Source: DATEMK01 sp035275625 | GTDB lineage: Bacteria > Bacteroidota > Bacteroidia > AKYH767-A > OLB10 | Assembly (NCBI GenBank): GCA_035275625.1 | Contig: DATEMK010000112.1 | Coordinates: 1 to 20,017 of the forward strand | Direction: 5' to 3' | DNA length: 20,017 bases | Shown here: one piece after another, positions 7,803 to 17,000 of the stretch | How the letters are laid out: each line of letters starts with the position of its first letter | Position numbering within the stretch: position 1 is the first letter of the stretch | Program-made: the position numbers and the translations under genes | Notes under the pieces: generated by a model | Told to the model about the DNA's origin: nothing | The model's database searches: none | The model's input: the letters and a program-made list of their open reading frames with translations, nothing else

Positions 7803-7854
7803 CTTGTTGGTGTCTCCTTTCGCAAGCTTTCGCGCAACACCAACAAGGGCGCAA
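7803..7854 (+). repeat. Right REP-like hairpin of the RAYT element
   Basis: Stem cttgttggtgt (7803-7813) pairs with acaccaacaag (7837-7847) around a 23-nt loop, and the foot ggcgcaa lies at 7848-7854. It is the mirror image of the left hairpin and lies just upstream of the RAYT start codon. Confidence 0.85.
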
Positions 7855-7955
7855 GGTAGTCCCCATGCATCGGGATCCTGACAGGTTGCAATATAACAAC
7901 CTTAAAGCCCTTCGGACTTCTCCGGGTTTTAGCAGAATATTCCGGGATAAAAATA

Positions 7956-9947
7956 CTATTCCACTAACACCTTCAATTGCTTGATGCAATCCCCGTTTTG
8001 CACACTGACAATATACAGGCCTTTTGCAAATCCACGTACATTGATTTCAAATTTGTTAAGCCCTTCCTGTGCATTATGCTCCCGGCTCAGCATTACCCTG
8101 CCCGTCATATCAGTTACTTTAACAGTAAATGTTTCATCACTGCTGCCTTCAAATTTCACGGTCATCTTATCATGAGCGGGATTAGGAAATACTTCCACAT
8201 GCGATACATTTTCATAAGTTGCTTCCACTTCACGGCAATTCACGGACACATTTCGGCTTCGTACAGCAGATGTTCCGCAGCCGTTAGATGATCTTACCGT
8301 AATAGCTCCTCCGGCCGGTCCGAAATGAACATTAATAGATGTTCCGTTCTGAGGGCCTGTTATGGACGCTCCCGGGGGAACCGTCCATAAATAAGAAGTG
8401 GCGCCTGCAACGGGGCTAATGGAGTAGGTGTGGTTTGATCCGTTGCACACAGAAGCAGCGCCCGAGATGGGCCCGGGCTTGTCAGGTGCAGGATTTTTTG
8501 TAATCTTAAGGCTGCGTTTCCCGCTGGTCCCGCATGAGTTGCCTGCCGTAACCGATAAGTTGTCTGATGCTATAAAGCCAGCAGTAAAAGTGACGTTGAT
8601 GGTAGCAGTCCCTTGTCCGCTGGTAATATTTGCTCCTGTGGGTGCTGTCCAGCTATAAACGACATTGGCAACGGGTGCAACATTGTATATACGCGTGTCA
8701 CCTGTACAAACTCCACCGCTTCCCCCGCTTACGGTTATTGGATCTGGTTTAGCAGGCGGGGCAGTGCAGGGTGGGGGCAATACTTCCAAAAGATCAGCAA
8801 TAGGGCGTGATCCTTCAGACGTTCCGCCTGCAAAGTCGTGAAGTTTGGTGAATGTACTTGTTGCCGGATCAAACCTGAATGAAACGCCCAGGTTATTTGA
8901 ACCACCGTCATACGTATTTCCATACAGGTTGCCATCTGAAGCTTTTACAACATGTCCATAAGGTGTGCTTCCATTGGGATAAGCCGATAAAACAGGAGAA
9001 AAATCAAACACATTAGCATAGGCATTGCCATTGGTTATATCTATGCTGAACAGGTGCCCTTTTATGGAAGGTGTTACCATATCTGCATTTACCATTCCGT
9101 AAAGCTTACCATTACTTTCAGCAAGAGTCCCTGTGCCGATAGTCGAACCGGTAGGTCCCCCGGTAGAGAAGTCTTTGATACTGGTAAGTGTATTGGTGGC
9201 AATATCAAAACTGAAAACACACCCTGCACCATTGTTTGAAGACATCCCGTAAATTAACCCGTTGCTCGCCTGCATGAGCCCGTCAAGGGGGTTATGAACA
9301 TCGGCAGTTGTGCAATCAACTAATTTAGTGTAGGTATTGGTTACTATATTGTAGCTGAATATAGTTCCGTGATTGTTACGTCCGCCTGCATTAGCCGTTC
9401 CGTAAATTAATCCGTTAGCAGCCTGCATAAGTGAGCCTGACGGGAAGCTGCCTTCCAGAGGTGAATTATCGAAATGTTTTAATATTGTATAAGAATCATC
9501 AGCCGGGTTTACACGAAATAAAACTCCGTTGCCGGCACTGCCTCCTACTTCCGTAACACCATACAAATTACCGTCTGTTGCAAGAAGAAGCCCGCAGTTT
9601 GCCATGCCTCCGTTGATGCCGTCAAAATCCAGTATATCGGTATAGGTATTGGTGGCGGGGTCAAAGCTGTAAATAACACCGAAAAAATTTGCACCCTCGT
9701 AGTGAGTGGTTCCGTAAAACTTATTGTTATTCGCTTTTACCAGGTTGGCAAAAGGAACCGATCCGGTTGCCGAAATAAAAGAATGATGAGTAGTGAAATT
9801 GGTCCCGTCAATGTTCATGGAAAAAATAGTTCCTTCATCTTCGATACCGCCAGTATTGGTGACTCCCCAGAATTTAGCCGGTTGACCATATGTTATTTCT
9901 CCTGCAAGGAGAACGAACATGCAAATAAAGAGCAGGTGTTTTTTCAT
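7956..9947 (-). CDS. Secreted GloVer-repeat and PKD-like protein with T9SS type A sorting domain
   Basis: The 663-residue protein starts with a signal peptide, MKKHLLFICMFVLLAGEITYGQ (1-22). Residues 26-390 hold about seven repeats of roughly 50 residues built on (D/N)G-LYG-T--GG---GVIF-(F/Y)(D/N)--T-TYT, the tandem GloVer repeat type (choice-of-anchor proteins), probably a propeller. Clear copies centre on residues 77, 127, 180, 231, 281 and 340. Two PKD-like Ig modules follow (about 398-484 and 485-571), each with a Cys near both ends (VCTGDTRIYNV...SCGTSGKRSL and VCNGSNHTYSI...GCGTSAVRSR). Residues 582-663 are the T9SS sorting domain (VEVFPNPAHDKM, DMTGRVM, AKGLYIVSV). Predicted surface-exposed or released. 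Ligand and function are unknown. It is divergent from the giant gene, and the RAYT element lies just downstream. Confidence 0.88.
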   Translation of the reverse strand: MKKHLLFICMFVLLAGEITYGQPAKFWGVTNTGGIEDEGTIFSMNIDGTNFTTHHSFISATGSVPFANLVKANNNKFYGTTHYEGANFFGVIYSFDPATNTYTDILDFDGINGGMANCGLLLATDGNLYGVTEVGGSAGNGVLFRVNPADDSYTILKHFDNSPLEGSFPSGSLMQAANGLIYGTANAGGRNNHGTIFSYNIVTNTYTKLVDCTTADVHNPLDGLMQASNGLIYGMSSNNGAGCVFSFDIATNTLTSIKDFSTGGPTGSTIGTGTLAESNGKLYGMVNADMVTPSIKGHLFSIDITNGNAYANVFDFSPVLSAYPNGSTPYGHVVKASDGNLYGNTYDGGSNNLGVSFRFDPATSTFTKLHDFAGGTSEGSRPIADLLEVLPPPCTAPPAKPDPITVSGGSGGVCTGDTRIYNVAPVANVVYSWTAPTGANITSGQGTATINVTFTAGFIASDNLSVTAGNSCGTSGKRSLKITKNPAPDKPGPISGAASVCNGSNHTYSISPVAGATSYLWTVPPGASITGPQNGTSINVHFGPAGGAITVRSSNGCGTSAVRSRNVSVNCREVEATYENVSHVEVFPNPAHDKMTVKFEGSSDETFTVKVTDMTGRVMLSREHNAQEGLNKFEINVRGFAKGLYIVSVQNGDCIKQLKVLVE

Positions 9948-10561
9948 TTTAGTTTTGTTTTTAAAGTTAGTATTGAAGTCAGTTTGAAAATCCGGTTTGA
10001 AAGCTTTAATAACAGGGCATCAGAAATGTATTCTTTTTATTGCAAAGATTAATCGTGGTGTTTCATTCACCACTTGCGCCAGCCAGGATAAATTTTGCAG
10101 CACGGACGATTGATTTTTAATTATGTCAAAACTACATGCGTCAATAGTTTAAAAAATACCGCATTTGCAGTAATTTGTACGTCCATTGATAGTTTCATGT
10201 AAGGGGCTATGATTTAAAAGACAAAGAATATGTTCAAAAATTGCGGGACAACAAGTAAATGCAAATTCGAACTGCATGTGTTTTGTGAGCAGATCGTTAC
10301 GAAGGGTTGATCCCGTTATACATTAATTCCTGCCAATTGAATGTTATTTCAGACCAAATGCTCATTACCTGTTGGTTTCAGCAAACGGCTATTGTATGTT
10401 CATCAAAGGTTAACCAGTATGAGAAAATAAACTGGGTTTGTGTCAGTCATTTCTGTAAAATTCAGAATAGCGAACCCGTGGCTTGAGAGGTAAGGAATTA
10501 AGGATTTCAAAATAATTTATAATTCGGTAGTGGGTCAGATTGGATTTTACTAATTAAGTTT

Positions 10562-10625
10562 CTTCGTGGCTTTGTGGCTAATAATCCATTAAAACATATT
10601 GCCACAAAGGCACTAAGCCACAAAG
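10562..10625. repeat. Inverted repeat of the cttcgtggctttgtggc type
   Basis: ctttgtggc at 10570-10578 is the exact reverse complement of gccacaaag at 10601-10609, with a 22-nt spacer. The right side extends with cactaagccacaaag, a second copy of the motif. From memory, similar GTGGC/CTTTGTGGC strings are dispersed in intergenic DNA of many Bacteroidota; no second pair occurs in this window. Confidence 0.6.
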
Positions 10626-10712
10626 TTTCCCGAAAAATTTTAAAATGACTCACTTCCGGAAGCATAATTACAACCTGGCATTGTGTATTTAATTGCTTAA
10701 TTAAATTAATTG

Positions 10713-10796
10713 AAAATGATCATTTTATGTACAATGAATTGAATTTTTAATTCAATGTTACTAATAGAAATGAGAGGTGACGGGAATCAATGATTC
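10713..10796. repeat. Cluster of three short palindromes
   Basis: aaaatgatcatttt (10713-10726) is a perfect palindrome. attgaatt-ttt-aattcaat (10738-10756) is an 8-bp inverted repeat. gaatc-aat-gattc (10784-10796) is a 5-bp inverted repeat. They lie 75-160 bp upstream of the predicted promoter and could be regulator sites, but AT-rich DNA produces such patterns by chance. Confidence 0.35.
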
Positions 10797-10870
10797 GCTT
10801 GCGGAGATTATGCATGCATTCATATTTAAATTCAAATAACCAAAAAGTTTAAGCTGTTAACAAAAAAAAT

Positions 10871-10901
10871 TTTGCAAATACAATTACAATTCTTATGTTT
10901 G
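10871..10901 (+). promoter_or_regulatory. Bacteroidota-type promoter of the giant secreted-protein gene
   Basis: TTTG (10871-10874), a 19-bp spacer and TATGTTTG (10894-10901) match the TTTG-N19-TAnnTTTG consensus at every defined position. Transcription would begin near 10908, giving a leader of about 98 nt before the ATG at 11006. Confidence 0.7.
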
Positions 10902-10910
10902 TCAATTCGA

Positions 10911-10968
10911 TTTTACCGGCAACCGCAATCCCCCCAAAAAACAACAGGAGTGCCCTACCCCGGTAAAA
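10911..10968 (+). promoter_or_regulatory. Inverted repeat in the 5' leader of the giant gene
   Basis: ttttaccgg (10911-10919) and ccggtaaaa (10960-10968) are perfect 9-base complements enclosing 40 nt. Both fall inside the predicted leader, so the transcript could fold into a stem. The loop includes a C-run, an A-run and aggag at about 10946-10950. I do not recognise a riboswitch class. Confidence 0.45.
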
Positions 10969-11005
10969 TTCCCTCTATTTATAAACTCTATAAAACAATT
11001 ACACT

Positions 11006-14000
11006 ATGAAGTTATTTAACTCCACACGCATTCGCTATGCGAACGCAATTCTCACTCTCTTATTCTGTTGTTTTCTTACTTCGCTGAAAGCGCAAACTGC
11101 CGGTGATTACCGCACCTTCTCAGGCGGTAACTGGACCACCATAAGCATCTGGCAAAAGTATAACGGTACTGCCTGGCTGGCGGCTCCGTCTGCTCCAACT
11201 TCCACTGACGGAGTTATTTCAATTCTGAATACACACAACGTTACGGTAAACACCCCTGTCATTGCCGACCAGGTAGTTATCACTTCCGGTGGGTCCATAA
11301 CGGTAAGCAGCGGAACGTTTCAAATTGATGACGGACCGGGAACAGATTTGGTGGTTGACGGATCCATGACTTTTTCCGGAAGTTTTATTGAAGGTGCCGG
11401 TTTAATTGAAGTGAACAATGGTGCCAGCTTTATCTGGACAAATGGCAATATGCGTGGTTCGGGCACAACCAGTTTTTTAATAGGTTCCACCGTAACACTC
11501 AGCACCGGGCCGGGCAGCAGAATTATAGGAGATACACGCACGATAAATAACTACGGAAACTTAAACTGGACAGGCGCTAATCAATTATTGTTTTCAAACA
11601 GCGTACAGTTTAATAATCACGGTACATTTACCATGAACACTTCCGGAAGCTTTGGCGTAAACGGCTCACCTGTAGCCCCGGCTTTTAATAATATGCCATC
11701 AGGTACGTTTACCAAGAATGATGCATCATCAACAGTAACGCTTCCGGCTACGATTATATTTAATAATTCAGGACAAGTAAATGTAGCGCAGGGAGTTTTT
11801 GTATTATTTGATGCAGCCGGTACACGAGACGGAGCCTTTAATGTTTCCGCAGGAGCAGAACTTACAGGAGCCACCCTGAATTTTACAGGAACTTATTTTA
11901 CTAACAGCGGCCAGGTTTCACTAAACTCTCTTACTTTCAACGGCAGTTCAGGGCAGGTGCTTACAGGTAATGGAGCAGGGGTTATTCAAACTGTAACCAT
12001 GAATAATGCAGCCGGAATGACGCTACTTAGTAATCAATCCATCTATTTTAACCTTCATTTAAACAATGGAAAAATTACTACAGGCGCCAGTAAAATTATA
12101 ATACAGGCAGGAGCGAGTGTAAATTTTGCTTCCGCCAGCAGCTATGTGGATGGTAACATGCAGCGGAATTTTCCAACCGGAAACCCTTCTCAAGTTTTTG
12201 CTGTGGGTGATGCTTTAGCCTATACGCCTGTAACGGTTGACCTGTTTAACGTTTCAACAGCCGGGGGGGTTATAGTGAGATCATCAGGAGGCGACCACGC
12301 GAACATTGCGACTTCAGGCATCAATCCTGCAAAGAGTGTTAACCGTAATTGGGTATTTACAAATTCAGGAACGGTATTTTCCACCAGCAATGTTACCTTT
12401 AACTGGACACCAGGAGATGTAGATGCAGGAGCAAATACTTCTAATTTCGTTGTCGCAAAGTACAATGCCCCGGCCTGGTCTAACCCATTTACTGCAAGTC
12501 AATTCGCGACTTCCATAGTGGCAAGCGGAATGACTTCATTCAGCGATTTCCAGGTTGGCGAACCTGGTTGTACTGTCACTATTCCTGATGCAAATTTTAA
12601 AACATATCTTCTTGGCGATGTATTAATCAATACAAATAGTGATGGAGAGATACAATGTTCGGAAGCAGCTGCATATACCGGTCATATGTATATTAATGGA
12701 TTGGGTATTGCTGATTTAACAGGGATTGAAGCATTCACTGCACTGAATGGACTGACCTGTTATAACAACTCTCTTACAACACTTAACCTGAGTGCAAATA
12801 CCCAGCTTACTTACCTGTTCTGTGCCCAGAACCAATTAACAAGCCTTGATCTGAGCAACAATTTGCAGCTTAATACATTGTTATTTGGTCAGAATCCCAT
12901 ATCAAGTATTGATCTTTCAGCAAATACTGCAATAACATTTTTTAACAGTCCCGGTACTGCACTCACCAGCCTGGATCTGTCTGCACAGACAGGACTGACA
13001 TGGGTGAATATTAGTAACACTCCGTCATTAAGCAGCCTTAATATTCAGAATGGCAATAACAATAACCTCACAGATTTTTATGCTTATGGTAATCCATCCC
13101 TGTATTGCATACAGGTGGATAATCCCACATTTATGAATGCCAATTTTGGTGGCATTGGTAATAAAGATGGGCAGGCTACATATAGTACCGATTGCGGTTG
13201 TACTGTAAGTATTCCTGACGGAAGCTTTAAAGCTTACCTGACTAATACACTTACTACAATTGATATAAATGATGACGGAGAAGTTCAGTGTTACGAAGCT
13301 GTTGCATATACAGGCGCCATTGATGTAAATACTTCTGCCATTACCAATCTTACAGGTATTGAAGCATTCATTAACATTACTTCGCTCAATTGCAGCAATA
13401 ATAGTTTGACAAGTTTAGATGTCTCCGCCAATACTGCTCTTACAAGTTTAGATTGTAATACCAACCTTCTGACAACCCTTGATGTGTCTGACTTACCCAA
13501 CTTAGGTTCATTGCAATGTTATTCCAATCAATTAACCAGTTTGAACATCACCAACGATGATGCCTTATGGATATTAGTTTGTGATCACAATCAATTGACA
13601 ACTCTCGATGTTTCAACTAATACAGCGTTAACGGAGTTAATTGTTCATAACAATCAATTAACAAGTATTAATCTGTCATCAAATACAGCCCTCTGGAGAC
13701 TTGAGTGCCAGACAAACAATCTTACCAGTTTAGACATTTCTAACAATGCAGGACTGGCAGTATTAGGTTGCAGCGAGAACGATTTAACATCTCTCAATAC
13801 ATCTCTCAACACAGCTCTTACACATGTCAGCTGTCAATATAATTCCATAACAAGCTTAGACCTCTCCCAGAATGTGAACCTGACAGAGTTTGATTGCTCT
13901 TTTAATGTGACGCTAACATCGCTCAACATTCAAAACGGGAATAACACCAATCTTACATCGTTCCTCGTCATCGGTGTTCCCCTCTTAACCTGCATACAGG

Positions 14001-17000
14001 TAGATGATGCATCATATATGAATACAAATTGGGGAAGCGCACATGATCCACAGGCTGTGTTCAGCACGGGTTGCAATTGTTTCCCTTCAATTACTGCATG
14101 CCCTGCTGATATCACTGTTTGCCAGGACAGCCCAAGCGGAGCCTGCCTGGTCAAATTTTTTCCTGATACGCCTGCCATTCCAACACCTGTTACAATAGAT
14201 TACGCGGACCGGTTTATTACTTATTCAGGAGTGTACATTAATGGTGGCAGCAATACAGCTACTGTTGCACCCGGCTCAACTGTAAGTTTAGCGTATAGCC
14301 TTTCTGTTTCCTTTAACAGCGGTACAGGATATTGCCCGGGTTGTGTTGTACAATCGCATATAGGAATTGGTTCTACATTTCAAACTTTACAGTGCGAAGG
14401 AAGTATATATGACGGTTATACTGCGTCATATACTTCAGGTACTTTTACTGCACCAACTGTGCCCGGTATTTATTATCTGACCCAGGAAGGATCACTCGAT
14501 TATTTTTGCCAGGCTTACAGGTTCAATAATAATCGAAGCTCGGCTATAGGACTTCTTATAGTGGGTACACCTTCGCCTGTCGTAACAGGAGGATGTGTAG
14601 GTGTTGCTGTTACCAATGATGCTCCAACTTGTTTTCCTATTGGAACAACTACTGTAGTCTGGACGGCTGCAGATTCAATTGGTAATTCCGTGTCCTGTAC
14701 ACAGGATGTAACAGTTACTGCAGGCACTGTCTATTACCGCGACCGGGATTTAGATGCACATGGAAGTACCACTTACTCTGTTTATGCATGTTCTCAACCC
14801 TCAGGTTTTATTTTAGATGGCACTGATTGTAATGATTACGATGCAAGTATTCACCAGGGAGCTTTTGATATTCCAAATAATGGCATTGACGAAGACTGTA
14901 ATGGAAGTGATGCTTTCTCCTGCGCCATTACTCTTACCACTTCATCAGCAGATACACTTATTGTTTGCGCTGAAACCGGACAAACCACAGGCAGTGTAAA
15001 CCTGGTTGTTACAAACGGGACACCTCCATATACTTTTTCCGGTGATGACACTTTAAATTTATCGGCAGGTGATTACAGCTTTACAGTAACTGATTATAAT
15101 GGTTGTACTGCCTCGGCATCTTTAAATGTGATTGTCACAAATTGTATCCTCCCTTACTATGAACCGCCTGTTAATGATACATTAAGTAATTTAATCGGGG
15201 CAGAATTAACCCAGCTTTATAATTATCCTGATTCATTGGTTGACACGACAGCTAACAATAACGTCTTCCTCATAGACGATGTTCAGGGAGATGTTTTGAT
15301 TGAAGTTATTGCAAACGTAAATTATTACGATTCGCTTCTTGCATTACTCCAAACACCTGCTTATGGAATGACTGATATTATTGACAACGGAGATACTACT
15401 TTGATCATCACCGGTATGTTTCCGATTGCCAATTTACCCATGTTAGATTCCTTGCCGGTACTCATTAATTACGTAAGACCGTACTATGGGCCCATCAGGA
15501 GTTCTTTTCCTTCAACAGGATTAACCGTTACCCAGGGTGATGCCGCCATACTTGCTGATAAAGCTAAACTGGCCTGGAAGGTTTCAGGTGATGGAGTAAA
15601 AGTCGGAGTAATGTCTGATAGTTATAATACCAAATTTGGTAACCCTGCTCAAACTGATGTTATCAATGGCGATTTACCGGGAACAGGTAATATTAATTAC
15701 GTGAAACCTGTTGTTCTCACTGCTGAGTACCCTTATGGAAGAGGCAGCGATGAGGGAAGAGGAATGATGCAAATTGTTCATGATGTGGCTCCTAATGCAG
15801 AACTTGTATTCCGTTCGGGTTTTATCAGTGCCGGAAATTTTGCTGATGGAATTAAAGAGCTGCGTGATGCGGGTTGTGATATAATTGTAGATGATATTAC
15901 CTACATCACTGAACCTTATTTCCGGGATGGTGTAATTGCCCAGGCAGTAGAAGATGTTGCTGCCTCCGGTGTTAACTATTTTACCTCTGCAGGAAACTTT
16001 GGCGTAAAATCTTATGAAGGTGTATTCAATCCGACACCGGCTCCTGCGGGTTATGCAGGTGTTGCGCACAATTTTGGAGGCGGAGATTATTTCCAAAGTC
16101 TGACCCTTGCAAAAGGCACTTACACTATAGCATTACAATGGGATGATAATTTTTATTCAATAGGTGAAACAGTTGGTGCATTGAACGATTTGGATATTTA
16201 CCTTGTTGACCAATTCGGCAATCGCCTGTTTGGTTTCAACAGGGATAATTCAGGTGGCGATCCGCTTGAAATTTTGCCTTTCGTGGTAAAAGCAACAGTT
16301 AATGCAAATATTATTGTCACACGCAAGGGTGGAACGGGTAATGTTCGATTCAAATGGATTATGTTCAGAGGTGATGGTTTTATTAACGAGCACAACCAGG
16401 GCACAGCTACTGTTGTTGGCCAGGCAAATGCGGAGAGTGCTATTGCTGTCGGTGCTGTGTTGTACACAAATACACCGGCTTATGGAGTTGACCCGCCAAC
16501 GATTGCTTCTTTTTCTTCCCGCGGAGGAACATTGATAGACAATGTGAACAGGCACAAACCTGATCTTACTGCTCCGAATGGTGTTAACACCACGGTAAAT
16601 TTCGGAGGTGTAAATATTGACAACGATTTGTTTCCGAATTTCTTTGGAACTTCTGCTGCAGCTCCACATGCTGCCGGAGTTGCTGCATTATTAATTGAAG
16701 CCAAAAAGAAATATTATAACGAAGAATCATTCACAGCATCACAAATGAAATCATTAATGCAGATGACTGCTATTGATATGGATGTTGCAGGATATGACGC
16801 AAACACCGGTTATGGTTTTATTCAGGCTGACGATGCCTTGCAAACGTTCTCTAACCCATTCCCTATTGTTGATGATTTCTACTTGCAGGATTCTTCTTAC
16901 ACTCCCGGCAATGATCCTGTCACTGTTGTTATCAACGGGGAATATTTTGCAAATAATGCTTCTGTTATTTTCCAGTATGATACGATTCCTGCTGTTGTTA

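Larger units (their letters stand above)
7160..7854 (-). mobile_element. RAYT element: transposase gene between mirrored REP-like hairpins
   Basis: A transposase gene is bracketed by two hairpins in opposite orientation. The left one (7160-7211) reads ttgcgcc, stem cttgttggtgt, 23-nt loop, stem acaccaacaag. The reverse complement of the right one (7803-7854) has the same ttgcgcc foot, the same 11-bp stem and the same 23-nt loop length, but a different loop sequence. This matches the known arrangement of REP-associated tyrosine transposases beside paired inverted REP hairpins. The 695-bp unit sits between two same-strand T9SS genes. No target-site duplication is evident, as expected for HUH/Y1 enzymes. 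Confidence 0.75.
9948..11005. other. Long divergent intergenic region
   Basis: I see no coding gene in these 1,058 bp. They separate the GloVer gene (minus) from the giant gene (plus). Visible content is a GTGGC-type inverted repeat (10562-10625), three short perfect palindromes (10713-10796), and the promoter and leader of the giant gene. On the minus strand TAGTTTTG (10127-10134) fits a -7 element for the GloVer gene, but it lacks a good -33 partner. From about 10160 to 10560 I find nothing to name. Confidence 0.6.

Noticed and set aside
7883..7902. Hairpin aggttg/caacct as terminator of the GloVer gene
   Set aside because: It is a 6-bp stem with an 8-nt loop and no following T-tract in the minus direction. 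The nearby ccccatgcatcggg palindrome is imperfect too.
10043..10051. Minus-strand taatctttg as a promoter -7 element for the GloVer gene
   Set aside because: It has three bases instead of two between TA and TTTG, and no TTTG at the right distance upstream.
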